Below, in pieces: positions 1 to 8,797 of a DNA stretch of 64,000 nt. The stretch is taken from the NCBI RefSeq assembly GCF_010015475.1, contig NZ_SSNI01000008.1:62001-126000 (forward strand), in the 5' to 3' direction. The position numbers were made by a program, and so were the translations under genes. The DNA is from Pontibacter pamirensis. GTDB taxonomy: Bacteria; Bacteroidota; Bacteroidia; Cytophagales; Hymenobacteraceae. The stretch's first letter is position 1. Every line of letters starts with the position of its first letter. The notes under the pieces were generated by a model. The model searched no databases and was not told the origin of the DNA. It saw only the letters and a list, made by a program, of their open reading frames with translations.

Positions 1-1790
1 CCATAAACGAAAATGCAAGGGTACAGCTGCTCACCTGGAATGATGACCTGGGGAAGAACGCTTTCTGGCACTCGTCGGCTCACTTGCTGGCAGAGGCACT
101 AGAAGAACTATATCCGGGCGTGAAGTTTGGAATAGGGCCTCCGGTTGAGAACGGCTTTTATTACGATGTGGACCTGGGCGAGCGTACTTTCTCGCAGGAA
201 GACTTTGCTAAGGTAGAGCAGAAGATGCTGGAGCTGGCCCGCAACAAAAACGAGTTTAAGAGGCGTGAAGTGTCCAAAGCGGAAGCCATAGAATATTTTA
301 CTCAGAAAGGAGATGAATATAAGCTTGATTTGATAAAGGACCTGGCGGATGGTACTATCTCTTTCTATGAGCAGGGGAAGTTTGTAGATCTTTGCCGTGG
401 GCCGCACATTCCAAATACAAGCCATATCAAAGCAGCCAAAATTATGAATGTAGCCGGTGCTTATTGGCGCGGTGATGAGAAGAACAAGCAGCTGACTCGT
501 ATATACGGTGTTACTTTCCCTAAACAGAAAGAGCTGACAGAGCACCTGCAGCGCCTCGAAGAAGCCAAGAAGCGTGACCACCGTAAGCTGGGCAAAGAGC
601 TGGAGCTGTTCGCCTTCTCTGAGAAAGTAGGGATGGGCTTGCCACTCTGGTTGCCAAAAGGCACACTCTTACGCGAGCGCTTAGAGCAGTTTATGCGGAA
701 GGCACAGATGCGTGCCGGCTATCAGCCGGTGGTAACGCCGCATATTGGCAGCAAAGAGCTTTACGTTACTTCCGGTCACTATGAGAAGTATGGAGCCGAT
801 TCGTTCCAGCCAATAAAGACGCCGAATGAAGGGGAGGAGTTCTTTCTGAAGCCGATGAACTGCCCGCACCACTGTGAGATATACAAGACTCGCCCGCGCT
901 CATATAAAGAACTGCCCGTACGCCTGGCAGAGTTCGGTACTGTATACCGCTACGAGCAGAGCGGTGAGTTGCACGGCTTAACAAGGGTGAGAGGCTTTAC
1001 ACAGGATGATGCACACATCTTCTGCCGTCCGGACCAGGTGAAGGAAGAGTTTATCAAAGTGATTGACCTGGTACTGTATGTGTTCCAGGCACTCGGCTTC
1101 GAAGACTATACTGCACAAATCTCCTTGCGTGACCCGGAAAACAAGAAAAAATACATCGGTGGCGACGAAGCTTGGGAAAAAGCAGAGACCGCTATTATTG
1201 AGGCTGCAGAGGAGAAAGGCCTGCGCACTGTAACCGAACTGGGGGAGGCTGCGTTCTATGGACCGAAGCTCGACTTTATGGTGAAGGATGCCCTAGGCCG
1301 TAAATGGCAGCTTGGAACCATCCAGGTTGATTATCAGTTACCAGAACGCTTCCAGTTGGAATACATTGGCGCTGATAACCAAAGACATCGCCCGGTTATG
1401 ATTCACCGTGCGCCTTTCGGTTCATTGGAGCGTTTCGTGGCCGTGCTGATTGAGCACTGCGGCGGTAATTTCCCGCTGTGGCTGAGCCCGGACCAGTTCG
1501 CCATCTTGCCAATTTCTGAAAAATACCAGGATTTTGCGCAGGAAGTATATGAGCGCCTGCAGCAGCATGACATCAGGGGCTTTGTAGACAACCGTGATGA
1601 AAAGATTGGCCGTAAAATACGCGATGCAGAAGTGCAGAAGGTACCTTACATGCTGATTGTGGGAGAGAAAGAGCAGGAGAACGGAGCCGTATCTGTGCGC
1701 AAGCACGGAGAGGGAGACTTAGGCGCTATGTCTGTGGAGGAGTATATCAGCTTCTTCCAGGGTAAAGTTGCAGAAGTATTGAATAAATAA
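1..1790 (+). CDS. thrS: Threonyl-tRNA synthetase, 5' end outside window
   Basis: Charges tRNA-Thr with threonine in the cytoplasm. The frame is open from base 3, so the N-terminal TGS domain and true start lie upstream of the window. The editing-domain HSSAH motif is at 69-83, with a later CRGPH motif near 390. Class II catalytic-core signatures follow: [11 protein letters not shown] with a zinc-ligand Cys near 853-885, the motif 2 region [10 protein letters not shown] near 948-977, and motif 3 [11 protein letters not shown] near 1402-1434. The C-terminal anticodon-binding domain ends normally at TAA. It is followed 80 bases later by infC, the usual thrS-infC-rpmI-rplT order. Apart from the missing 5' part nothing is abnormal. 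Confidence 0.97.
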   Translation, partial: INENARVQLLTWNDDLGKNAFWHSSAHLLAEALEELYPGVKFGIGPPVENGFYYDVDLGERTFSQEDFAKVEQKMLELARNKNEFKRREVSKAEAIEYFTQKGDEYKLDLIKDLADGTISFYEQGKFVDLCRGPHIPNTSHIKAAKIMNVAGAYWRGDEKNKQLTRIYGVTFPKQKELTEHLQRLEEAKKRDHRKLGKELELFAFSEKVGMGLPLWLPKGTLLRERLEQFMRKAQMRAGYQPVVTPHIGSKELYVTSGHYEKYGADSFQPIKTPNEGEEFFLKPMNCPHHCEIYKTRPRSYKELPVRLAEFGTVYRYEQSGELHGLTRVRGFTQDDAHIFCRPDQVKEEFIKVIDLVLYVFQALGFEDYTAQISLRDPENKKKYIGGDEAWEKAETAIIEAAEEKGLRTVTELGEAAFYGPKLDFMVKDALGRKWQLGTIQVDYQLPERFQLEYIGADNQRHRPVMIHRAPFGSLERFVAVLIEHCGGNFPLWLSPDQFAILPISEKYQDFAQEVYERLQQHDIRGFVDNRDEKIGRKIRDAEVQKVPYMLIVGEKEQENGAVSVRKHGEGDLGAMSVEEYISFFQGKVAEVLNK

Positions 1791-1819
1791 GGAAAGTAAT
1801 TTTCTTTTTGATATAAAAA

Positions 1820-1834
1820 GTGCGATATTCGCAC
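1820..1834 (+). promoter_or_regulatory. Small hairpin between thrS and infC
   Basis: GTGCGA-TAT-TCGCAC is a perfect 6-bp stem with a 3-base loop, 21 bases ahead of the infC Shine-Dalgarno. On the + strand it has no T tract, so it looks like a leader hairpin. Read on the minus strand it is followed by a T run, but no minus-strand gene ends here. A role in infC control is only inferred. Confidence 0.4.
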
Positions 1835-1855
1835 CTTGATTGTAAAAACTAATTT

Positions 1856-1864
1856 AAAGGAGGT
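1856..1864 (+). promoter_or_regulatory. Strong Shine-Dalgarno of infC
   Basis: AAAGGAGGT is a full match to the anti-Shine-Dalgarno of 16S rRNA. Six bases separate it from an ATA codon in frame with IF3. The neighbouring rpmI and rplT lack any such site, as is usual in Bacteroidota, so this site decides the infC start. Confidence 0.75.
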
Positions 1865-1870
1865 AATACT

Positions 1871-2434
1871 ATAGCTACTCAAAACAGGCGCTACATCCCA
1901 CGAGGTAAAGTGGAGGAGCCTTACAAAGTCAATGAAAAAATAACTGCCAGAGAAGTACGGGTAGTTGGAGACAATGTAGAGCAAGGTGTGTTCTCGACCA
2001 GAGATGCGCAGCGAATGGCCAACGAGCAGAATCTTGACCTGGTTGAGATTTCGCCAACAGCCAGTCCTCCCGTATGCCGCATCATCGACTACTCTAAATT
2101 CAAGTACGAGCAGAAGAAGAAAACGCGCGAGATGAAGGCCAAGGCTCAGAAGGTTGTCATCAAAGAAATTCGTTTCGGTCCAAACACGGATGATCACGAT
2201 TTCGAGTTCAAACTGAAGCACGCGAAAGGCTTTCTGGAAAGCGGTTTCAAAGTGAAATCTTATGTTCACTTTGTGGGTAGGTCCATTGTGTTCAAGGAAA
2301 GAGGAGAAATCCTGCTTCTTAAGTTCGCTCAAGCGTTGGAGGAAGTGGCCAAAGTAGAGCAACTGCCGAAGCTGGAAGGAAAGCGAATGTTTCTTATTCT
2401 CTCTCCTAAAGTTGCTCCTGTCACTAAGAAGTAA
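1871..2434 (+). CDS. infC: Translation initiation factor IF-3, probable AUA start
   Basis: IF3 binds the 30S subunit, prevents premature 50S joining and checks the initiator codon. The protein shows the usual N-domain ([36 protein letters not shown]) and C-domain ([20 protein letters not shown]). The first conventional start in frame is GTG at 1910, but the reading frame upstream encodes a plausible basic N-terminus ([12 protein letters not shown]) back to ATA at 1871, correctly placed behind AAAGGAGGT. Rare start codons in infC are known from E. coli (AUU), where IF3 represses its own synthesis by rejecting them; the same autoregulation is inferred here. The result is about 187 residues, a normal IF3 length. 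Confidence 0.9.
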   Translation: MATQNRRYIPRGKVEEPYKVNEKITAREVRVVGDNVEQGVFSTRDAQRMANEQNLDLVEISPTASPPVCRIIDYSKFKYEQKKKTREMKAKAQKVVIKEIRFGPNTDDHDFEFKLKHAKGFLESGFKVKSYVHFVGRSIVFKERGEILLLKFAQALEEVAKVEQLPKLEGKRMFLILSPKVAPVTKK

Positions 2435-2457
2435 TTTTTTTAATCAATTATATAATC

Positions 2458-2652
2458 ATGCCAAAAGTAAAAACAAAATCTGGTGCAAAGAAGCGTTTTA
2501 CTTTGACAGGTACTGGCAAAATTAAGCGTAAGCACGCTTTCAAGAGCCACATCCTGACGAAGAAGACGACAAAGCAGAAGCGTAACCTTACTCATACCGG
2601 CCTTGTTAGCTCCGCTGATACGGACAGAGTAAAACTTATGCTTAACATTTAA
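2458..2652 (+). CDS. rpmI: 50S ribosomal protein L35
   Basis: A 64-residue, highly basic protein starting [14 protein letters not shown], the L35 signature, a small component of the large ribosomal subunit. It begins 23 bases after infC and precedes rplT, so the three genes are almost certainly co-transcribed. The A/T-rich upstream gap has no Shine-Dalgarno, in contrast with infC. Length is typical of the family. Confidence 0.97.
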   Translation: MPKVKTKSGAKKRFTLTGTGKIKRKHAFKSHILTKKTTKQKRNLTHTGLVSSADTDRVKLMLNI

Positions 2653-2736
2653 TTATTTAAGGTTACCTATTAGTACGAACCCAGTGCCTGGTCTTTTTAA
2701 AGATTTTATAATCACCAGTCGCTAAAACTCAAAAAC

Positions 2737-3081
2737 ATGCCTAGATCGGTCAATGTCGTAGCAGCACGACACAGAAGAAAAAAAATAATGAAAATGGCCA
2801 AAGGTTACTTTGGCCGTCGCAAGAACGTATGGACTGTAGCGAAAAACGCAGTTGAAAAAGGTTTAACCTATGCGTACCGCGACAGAAAAGCAAAGAAGAG
2901 AGACTTCAGAGCACTGTGGATCCAGCGTATCAACGCCGGTGCACGTGAGCACGGTTTGTCTTACTCTGTGTTGATGGGTGCCCTGAAAAAGGCTAACATC
3001 GACCTTAACCGCAAGGTACTTGCTGACTTAGCAATGAACCACCCGGAGGCTTTCAAATCAATCGTTGAGAAAGTAAAGTAA
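2737..3081 (+). CDS. rplT: 50S ribosomal protein L20
   Basis: L20 is an early-assembly 23S rRNA binding protein. The 114-residue product begins [19 protein letters not shown] and contains [12 protein letters not shown] and [14 protein letters not shown], all typical. It closes the infC operon and is followed by a strong terminator. The 84-base gap after rpmI can form a CTGGT/ACCAG pairing around an inner CTTT/AAAG stem (about 2688-2718). L20 represses its operon through mRNA structures in E. coli and Bacillus, so a leader role is possible but unproved here. Confidence 0.97.
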   Translation: MPRSVNVVAARHRRKKIMKMAKGYFGRRKNVWTVAKNAVEKGLTYAYRDRKAKKRDFRALWIQRINAGAREHGLSYSVLMGALKKANIDLNRKVLADLAMNHPEAFKSIVEKVK

Positions 3082-3106
3082 ATTTACTTGAACATATAGA
3101 ACAACA

Positions 3107-3138
3107 GGGCTTGGCTAACGCTAAGCCCTTTTTGTTTT
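3107..3138 (+). terminator. Terminator of the infC-rpmI-rplT operon
   Basis: The stem GGGCTTGGC (3107-3115) pairs with GCTAAGCCC (3120-3128), including one G-U pair, around the loop TAAC and is followed by TTTTTGTTTT. This is a standard intrinsic terminator 25 bases after rplT. Confidence 0.9.
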
Positions 3139-3265
3139 ACCGGCTTCTGTAAAAATTTACCGTTCCTATACATTCAGAAGATGCTATAGCAACAGTTAAA
3201 TTTTTATAACAGGATTCCCTTCTCCCATTCGTATCCTCTTAGCCAAAGATCAGTACATACCTAAC

Positions 3266-3721
3266 ATGCAAGCTATCATCTTTTGCGGAATACAGGCTAG
3301 CGGTAAGTCTACGTATTATAAAGAACACTTTTTTAACACCCATCTGCGCATTAGTATGGATTTGCTGCGCGCACGTAACCTGGAGCGTCTTTTTCTGGAG
3401 GCATGCCTACGCTCTCAGATGCGTTTTGTGGAACACAACACAAACCCTACTGTAGCAGAAAGGCAATTGTATATCGAAACCACAAAGGCAACTCAGTACG
3501 AAGTTATTGGCTATTACTTCCATTCCACCACCAAAGATGCTGTAGCCCGCAACAGTCAGCGCAATGGCCGCTTTTTAATACCTGAAAAAGGTATCTACGG
3601 CACACCTAAGAAGCTTCAAAAGCCCTCTCTGGCAGAAGGTTTTGATTTGCTCTATTATGTCGCGCTACAACCTGATAGCACCTATACTGTTGAATTGATA
3701 AAGGCAGCGGCAAACAGTTGA
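3266..3721 (+). CDS. P-loop kinase, polynucleotide-kinase/zeta-like (AAA_33)
   Basis: A 151-residue cytoplasmic P-loop protein with Walker A motif GIQASGKST at residues 7-15. A probable catalytic Asp lies in RISMDLLR, and HNTNPTVAERQLYI followed by GYYFHS resembles the kinase domain of polynucleotide-kinase-like enzymes, where an Asp/Asn-Pro-Thr motif follows the second strand. It should phosphorylate a small molecule or nucleic-acid end using ATP; the substrate cannot be read from sequence. It stands alone between the ribosomal operon terminator and alaA. A zeta-toxin function is unlikely because there is no adjacent antitoxin. Confidence 0.7.
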   Translation: MQAIIFCGIQASGKSTYYKEHFFNTHLRISMDLLRARNLERLFLEACLRSQMRFVEHNTNPTVAERQLYIETTKATQYEVIGYYFHSTTKDAVARNSQRNGRFLIPEKGIYGTPKKLQKPSLAEGFDLLYYVALQPDSTYTVELIKAAANS

Positions 3722-3836
3722 TTCCTGCTTTTACAAGTCACTATTGTTGCGTCAGTTTTGCACTGTTTTCAAATTGATTGGCTGCAGGATGTAAATTTTA
3801 ACGGCAGCCATGTTATATTAGGCAAATTTTAAGAGT

Positions 3837-5105
3837 ATGATACAACGAAGCGACAGGTTGCACAATGTTTCTTACGAACTGCGGGGGCCGGTATATGAGA
3901 AGGCTAAAGAGCTTGAGTTACAGGGGCATAAAGTTACCAACCTGAATATTGGCAACCCGGCGCCATTTGGATTTAATGCGCCGCAGGCGGTGTTGCAGCA
4001 GATAGTGGAGAACCTGAGCCTGGCACAGGGCTACTCAGACCATAAAGGACTTTTAAGTGCAAGGGAGGCTGTTAAAGCATATTATGAAAAGGCGGGAGTA
4101 GAGCACATTCATGTAGATGACATTTTCTTAGGGAATGGCTTGAGCGAGCTGATTATGCAGTCGGTGCAGGCACTGGTGAATAATGGAGACGAAATGTTGA
4201 TCCCTTCGCCGGATTATCCGCTTTGGACTGCTGCCGTTAATTTCTCGGGCGGTAAAGCAGTGCATTACATGTGTGATGAGGCGTCGGATTGGTATCCTGA
4301 CGTAGCCGACATCAAAAGCAAGATAACGCCTAAAACGCGTGCCATTGTTATCATCAACCCAAATAATCCTACGGGTGCTGTATACTCTAAGGAGATCTTG
4401 ATGGAGATAGTGGCGCTGGCGGAGGAGCACGAATTAATTATCTTCTCGGATGAGATATATGATAAAATTCTGTATGATGGCGTAGAGCATGTTCCTACTG
4501 CCACTCTTTCTGATTCAGCGGTTTGCATCACCATGAGCGGCCTCTCTAAGAATTACCTTGCGGCCGGTTTCCGGGCCGGTTGGATGCTTATCAGTGGAGC
4601 CAAATCAAAGGCGGCAGATTACATTGATGGGCTTAATACCCTGGCCAGCCTGCGGGTGTGTAGTAATGTGCCTGCCCAATATGCTATACAAGTGGCGCTT
4701 GAAGGTACGCCATCGGTGCAGGATTTGGTGTTGCCAACAGGCAGGTTGGGGAAACAGCGGAATGTGTGTTATGAGAAGCTTATAGCCATACCCGGAATTA
4801 CCTGTGTTAAGCCGATGGGAGCCTTTTACATGTTCCCGAAGATAGACGCCAAGAGGTTTGATGTACACAACGACCAGCAGCTTGTGCTGGACTTGCTGGC
4901 GGCACAACATGTTTTTGTCGTGCAGGGGAGTGGCTTTAACTGGCACAAGCCCGACCATTTCAGGATTGTTTATCTTCCGGAGGTAGCTGTGCTTGACAAG
5001 ACAATAGATAAACTCTCCCTTTTCTTTTCTACTTATAAGCAGGCACCTAAATCCCCCTCTGAAAAAGAGCCTGTGCTCACGCTATCGGTGCAGTTATCGG
5101 ATTAA
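3837..5105 (+). CDS. alaA: AlaA-type alanine/glutamate aminotransferase
   Basis: A PLP-dependent fold-type I aminotransferase interconverting pyruvate/glutamate and alanine/2-oxoglutarate. Similarity to E. coli AlaA (YfbQ) is visible along the whole length, for example NIGNPAPFGF, DYPLWTAAV, INPNNPTGAVYSKE, FSDEIYDKILYD and FYMFPKIDAKRF. The PLP-binding Lys lies in SGLSKNYLAAGFRAGW. The 422 residues include a C-terminal extension of about 20 residues beyond the E. coli protein. It is monocistronic and ends at a strong bidirectional terminator. The ATG at 3837 matches the family start. Confidence 0.9.
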   Translation: MIQRSDRLHNVSYELRGPVYEKAKELELQGHKVTNLNIGNPAPFGFNAPQAVLQQIVENLSLAQGYSDHKGLLSAREAVKAYYEKAGVEHIHVDDIFLGNGLSELIMQSVQALVNNGDEMLIPSPDYPLWTAAVNFSGGKAVHYMCDEASDWYPDVADIKSKITPKTRAIVIINPNNPTGAVYSKEILMEIVALAEEHELIIFSDEIYDKILYDGVEHVPTATLSDSAVCITMSGLSKNYLAAGFRAGWMLISGAKSKAADYIDGLNTLASLRVCSNVPAQYAIQVALEGTPSVQDLVLPTGRLGKQRNVCYEKLIAIPGITCVKPMGAFYMFPKIDAKRFDVHNDQQLVLDLLAAQHVFVVQGSGFNWHKPDHFRIVYLPEVAVLDKTIDKLSLFFSTYKQAPKSPSEKEPVLTLSVQLSD

Positions 5106-5122
5106 GCAGATTAGAATATTAT

Positions 5123-5183
5123 CTAAAAGAAAGAAGCCTCCCCACGGATTTTAATTATCCAGCGGTGAGGCTTCTTTCTTTTA
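5123..5183. terminator. Bidirectional terminator, 18-bp perfect stem
   Basis: The arms 5123-5140 and 5166-5183 are perfectly complementary over 18 bp (outer CTAAAAGAAAG, inner AAGCCTC) around a 25-base loop. A-rich and T-rich outer arms give a U tract in both directions. It lies between the convergent alaA and M2 peptidase genes. Confidence 0.9.
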
Positions 5184-5227
5184 GAAGTTGCTGAACCCAT
5201 TCATAATTCAGCATTCATAACTCTTCA

Positions 5228-7057
5228 TTAGATAGTATATTTCCTGCCTTTGTTCTGCTCTTTCAGGTAGTCCATTAACGGCTGGAAATAGTCTACCATG
5301 GCACGGGCACTAAACTCTTCACCTGTTTTTTCCTTTAACATCTGGCGCCAGTCTGCTGATGCACCCGGATACATAATGTCACGCAAGAAGTTCCCTACTT
5401 CTTTCTTGCCATAGTAATTAGTGGCGTGCGGGTCCTGGTTCAGGATATTCTTCGCGATGTGGTCGTGCAGTTGGAAGAGGATAACGTAGCTTAAGGCATA
5501 GTCATAGTATTGTGCTGCGTCATCATTTATATGCGTTTTAGTAGCTGGGTCCAGGTACTGCTCTCCACGCTCAGTCGGCGGTACAATTCCCTGATACTTC
5601 TTAGCCAGTTCCCACCACCGCTCGTTTAGCTGGTCAGCCGGCAGGTTTTTAGCATAAAAATCATGCTCCCACTCGCTCATAACACCGGCAGAGAAAGGAA
5701 TGAACGTCACGTAACTTAATGCTTCCTTCAATAGTGCCTGCACCTCATCTGTCTGCGCATCTTTCTCAATTAGATTCAACTCTGCCAGGAAGGGCTTCTG
5801 CATAGCCGCCAGCCCCATTACGCTACCGATGGCTTCATGGTAGGCCCGGTTGGCACCACCACGCAGCAGCACCGGCACGTCAGGGTTGGTATAGGTCATG
5901 TAGTAGTAAATGTGGCCCAACTCGTGGTGCGTTGTCTCATACCACTCCGAGTTTGGCTCCACACTCATTAGGCTACGCACGTCCTTGTCCAGGTCCATGT
6001 GCCAGGCAGAAGCATGGTTGTTCTTTTTATAGTTGACTCCCTCCGGCAGCGGGTACAGGCTAGACTTGGTGTAGAAGGTTTCAGGCATAGCAGGGAAGCC
6101 CAAGCTAGTATAGAAACGCTCTCCCTGCTGCACCAGCCATTCGGCCCCCTTTGGCTTCAGGGCTGCATCCAGGTCAAGGCCCTCTACGTTCACCATCGCA
6201 CTCCAGTCCTGGCCCCAACGGTTAGGCAGCCAGTGAGCGGGCAGGTACTCCGGTACTTCTTTCACCCCATATTTTTTCGCCAGTTCATAACGGGCGTAGG
6301 TGTGGAGTTCTCGGTAGAGTGGGCGCAGTTCTTCGTTTACCTGCTGCATCAGGTCCATCATCTCTTCGCGTGTCATGCCATAGTCCGAAGCCTGGTAAGA
6401 AAAGTAATCGTCGTAACCCAGGCTCTGCACGGTCTGGTTGCGCAACTGGCGCAGGTTCAGTAGGCCTTCTCTCAGGCCCGGCCCAACTTCTTTGCTTGCC
6501 TCCCATGCCGCCTGTCGCAGCTTCACATCATTCTCGTTCCGAAGCATGTTATCGATGTCGTTCGTGCTGACATCCTTTTCGTATATCCTGTAGTTGAAGC
6601 CGTACAGTTTCTCCGTCTGCTCTGTTTCTGCCTTGATGCGGGCTTTTACCACGTCCGGAATTATCTGTGGGTTATTGGCGCCGGTATAAAGCACGGCCTC
6701 CAGCTGTTTTACCTGTAGCGGCGTTAGTTGGTCTTTCTGATCCAGCAAGGCCTGGGCTTTCTGTAAGTTTTCAGCACTTCCCGTGAATGCGGCAAAAGCT
6801 TCGTTGGCACGGCGCGTGGCCGCCGCATTGGTTGTGTCTCCTTCCACAATCCTGGTGTTTGAAGCCCACTCCGCCTCTACCGATTGGGTATAGAGGTCCT
6901 GGTATGTTTGGGAGTATTGGTTTAAGAAGGCCTGTGCATCCTGCTGCACAGCAGTTGCTTCTGCAGTTGATTCTGTACCAGCTGTTTCAGTTTTCTGACT
7001 GGAGCAGGACGAGAAGAGAATAGCGGCAGTGAGGCCGGTGAAAATGATTTTTTTCAT
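5228..7057 (-). CDS. M2-family peptidyl-dipeptidase (ACE-like) lipoprotein
   Basis: A zinc metallopeptidase of the angiotensin-converting-enzyme family, expected to remove dipeptides from peptide C-termini. A lipoprotein signal peptide (MKKIIFTGLTAAILFSSC, Cys18) is followed by a low-complexity Thr/Ala/Glu linker, so the enzyme is probably anchored in the periplasm or at the outer membrane. The zinc motif HELGH is at about residues 377-381, preceded by ETTH; a downstream AYHEAIGS supplies the third-ligand Glu. The 609 residues match single-domain bacterial M2 enzymes. It is monocistronic, and the upstream region contains a TTGCAC/GTGCAA palindrome. Confidence 0.92.
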   Translation of the reverse strand: MKKIIFTGLTAAILFSSCSSQKTETAGTESTAEATAVQQDAQAFLNQYSQTYQDLYTQSVEAEWASNTRIVEGDTTNAAATRRANEAFAAFTGSAENLQKAQALLDQKDQLTPLQVKQLEAVLYTGANNPQIIPDVVKARIKAETEQTEKLYGFNYRIYEKDVSTNDIDNMLRNENDVKLRQAAWEASKEVGPGLREGLLNLRQLRNQTVQSLGYDDYFSYQASDYGMTREEMMDLMQQVNEELRPLYRELHTYARYELAKKYGVKEVPEYLPAHWLPNRWGQDWSAMVNVEGLDLDAALKPKGAEWLVQQGERFYTSLGFPAMPETFYTKSSLYPLPEGVNYKKNNHASAWHMDLDKDVRSLMSVEPNSEWYETTHHELGHIYYYMTYTNPDVPVLLRGGANRAYHEAIGSVMGLAAMQKPFLAELNLIEKDAQTDEVQALLKEALSYVTFIPFSAGVMSEWEHDFYAKNLPADQLNERWWELAKKYQGIVPPTERGEQYLDPATKTHINDDAAQYYDYALSYVILFQLHDHIAKNILNQDPHATNYYGKKEVGNFLRDIMYPGASADWRQMLKEKTGEEFSARAMVDYFQPLMDYLKEQNKGRKYTI

Positions 7058-7096
7058 GAAATGTATTTATCGTTAGTAGAGCTAAATATAAATTTC

Positions 7097-7113
7097 TTGC
7101 ACAGGTAGTGCAA
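7097..7113. promoter_or_regulatory. TTGCAC-N5-GTGCAA palindrome before M2 peptidase
   Basis: A 17-base inverted repeat with perfect 6-base arms lies 40 bases upstream of the peptidase start. On the minus strand it sits between a GATTTTTG box and TATATTTA, a near match to the Bacteroidota -7 element. It may be an operator or may just overlap promoter elements. Confidence 0.3.
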
Positions 7114-7213
7114 AAATCATGCAGCAGCTATTGTGTCTGCCTTTGATGGGTGTTTAGGCTAAATCAAAACAGTCGTAGTAGTGCTGAACAGAGTATAAAT
7201 ACTTCTCCCATAT

Positions 7214-8548
7214 CTATTCAGCTTCATTTGGTAATTCTTTCACCTGGGCTTCCTGCAGCAGGTGGTCATCAATCGTCTTGCTTGTTTTAGCGCCTAATTC
7301 ACGAAGAATTTCCACACGCCGTACCAAATTGCCCTTGCCTTCTATGAGCTTATTCATGGCAGCATTGTAGGAGCTCTGGCTATTGTCCAGGTGCTTGCCA
7401 ATGGTCTTGAGATCGTCTACAAAGCCCACGAATTTATCATAGAGCTTGCCACTTTCCTCCGCAATTCTGAGAACATTGCGCTTCTGGTCTTCCTGGCGCC
7501 ATACGCCTGCTACTGTGCGCAGCGTTGCCAGTAGGGTAGAGGTAGTCACCAGCACAATGTTCCGGTCGAAGGCGTCGGTAAATAAATCGTGGTCGTGCTG
7601 AAGCGCCAGACTGAAAGCGGGTTCCAGCGGGATGTACATCATCACAAAATCCGGGGAGTTGATGCCGCTGAGGCGGTGGTAGTTCTTGCGGCCTAGGTCG
7701 GTGAAGTGCGTTCGCACCGAGTTAATGTGGCTGCGCAGGTATACTTCCTGCTGGTTTTCGTCTTCACAGCTGCAATAAGCTTCGTACGCCACCAGCGACA
7801 TCTTGGAGTCGATGATGAGGTGCTTGCTATCCGGAAGCCGCACAATCACGTCTGGGCGGTACACTTTGCTGTCGTCGTTCTGGCGTACTTCCTCGCGCTC
7901 ATAATGCACGCCTTTGCGCAGACCAGACTTCTCCAGCAGGCTCTCCAGCAGGTATTCCCCCCAATTTCCCTGTGTTTTGTTTTCGCCTTTAAGGGCACGG
8001 GTCAGGTTAATTGCGTCCTGGCTCATTTGCTGGTTCAGAGAGGCAAGCTGTGTTATCTGTTCCTTTAGTGATATGCTGTCTTTCAGTGTTTTCTCATACG
8101 TCTGGTCAACCTTTGCTTCAAAGTCTTTGATGCGCTCTTTCAGTGGCATCAGGATGCGCTCCAGGTTTTCTGAAGAGGATTTGTTGAAGTGCTCGGCATT
8201 GGTCATTAGCACCTGATTGGAGATGCTTTGGAACTGCTGCAGGAATTTTTCACGCAGTTGCTCCAACTCCCGGCCCTGTTCCTGAAGGCGGGATTTCAGG
8301 TGTTCGTAGTCTGTCTCTGTTTTAGTAAGGGCATTGGTTAGATCCAGTGTCTCCGTCTGAGCTTCACGCAGCAGCACTTTCAACTGCGCCAGTTCTTCTG
8401 CCTGTTGCTTTGCCTGCGCCTCCAGCACGCCCTGCGTTACAGCCGCCTGGTTGGCAGCTTGCTGCAGTGCCTGCTGTTTCCCCTTCAGCGCCATATAGGC
8501 TACCACCAGTCCTCCTAAAAACGCAGCTATTCCAATGAGTATCTCCAT
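7214..8548 (-). CDS. rmuC: DNA recombination protein RmuC homologue
   Basis: RmuC proteins limit DNA inversions at short inverted repeats and carry a PD-(D/E)XK nuclease-like core. The 444-residue protein has an N-terminal membrane helix (about residues 3-20), a long coiled coil (about 25-190, rich in Gln/Glu/Leu) and the conserved core containing LKGENKTQGNWGEYLLE and YRPDVIVRLPDSKHLIIDSK, whose D...D-K residues fit the nuclease motif. Family length is normal. It is monocistronic; a TACCTTTA box ends 4 bases before the ATG, suggesting a very short or absent 5' leader. Confidence 0.93.
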   Translation of the reverse strand: MEILIGIAAFLGGLVVAYMALKGKQQALQQAANQAAVTQGVLEAQAKQQAEELAQLKVLLREAQTETLDLTNALTKTETDYEHLKSRLQEQGRELEQLREKFLQQFQSISNQVLMTNAEHFNKSSSENLERILMPLKERIKDFEAKVDQTYEKTLKDSISLKEQITQLASLNQQMSQDAINLTRALKGENKTQGNWGEYLLESLLEKSGLRKGVHYEREEVRQNDDSKVYRPDVIVRLPDSKHLIIDSKMSLVAYEAYCSCEDENQQEVYLRSHINSVRTHFTDLGRKNYHRLSGINSPDFVMMYIPLEPAFSLALQHDHDLFTDAFDRNIVLVTTSTLLATLRTVAGVWRQEDQKRNVLRIAEESGKLYDKFVGFVDDLKTIGKHLDNSQSSYNAAMNKLIEGKGNLVRRVEILRELGAKTSKTIDDHLLQEAQVKELPNEAE

Positions 8549-8552
8549 AGCG

Positions 8553-8560
8553 TAAAGGTA
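8553..8560 (-). promoter_or_regulatory. Candidate -7 box of rmuC
   Basis: On the minus strand this reads TACCTTTA, one base from the Bacteroidota TAnnTTTG element. It ends 4 bases before the rmuC ATG, the same spacing as TACCTTTG before the phosphodiesterase gene at 22399. No clear upstream TTG box is seen. Confidence 0.4.
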
Positions 8561-8738
8561 AGCGATTTTAGTATTCGCTGCTACAGATTTGCTAATGTTG
8601 TTAGTTTAGGTAGGTCGTGAGGCATGTTGAGAAATAACAGCAGGCTGAAAAAGTAGAAAGCGGAAGACTGTTGAATAATGAGAGCCAAGGGCAGGTATCA
8701 GCTGCGCTTTTTTAAGTTCAGCTAAATTATCGAACAAA

Positions 8739-8778
8739 AAAAGCGGCTATACCTACTTGTGTAAGTATAGCCGCTTTT
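8739..8778. terminator. Terminator after the S1/P1-like gene
   Basis: AAAAGCGGCTATAC (8739-8752) and GTATAGCCGCTTTT (8765-8778) form a perfect 14-bp stem with a 12-base loop. On the minus strand it is followed by TTTTTTGTTCG, so it ends the gene at 8798. Confidence 0.88.
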
Positions 8779-8797
8779 ACCTTAAAAAGTGAAGGTG

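Noticed and set aside
1646..2362. 238-codon minus-strand open frame across the thrS-infC junction
   Set aside because: Entirely antisense to well-conserved thrS and infC; its product has no recognisable domain.
3266..3721. Zeta-toxin interpretation of the P-loop kinase
   Set aside because: No epsilon-like antitoxin neighbour and motifs fit polynucleotide-kinase-like proteins better.
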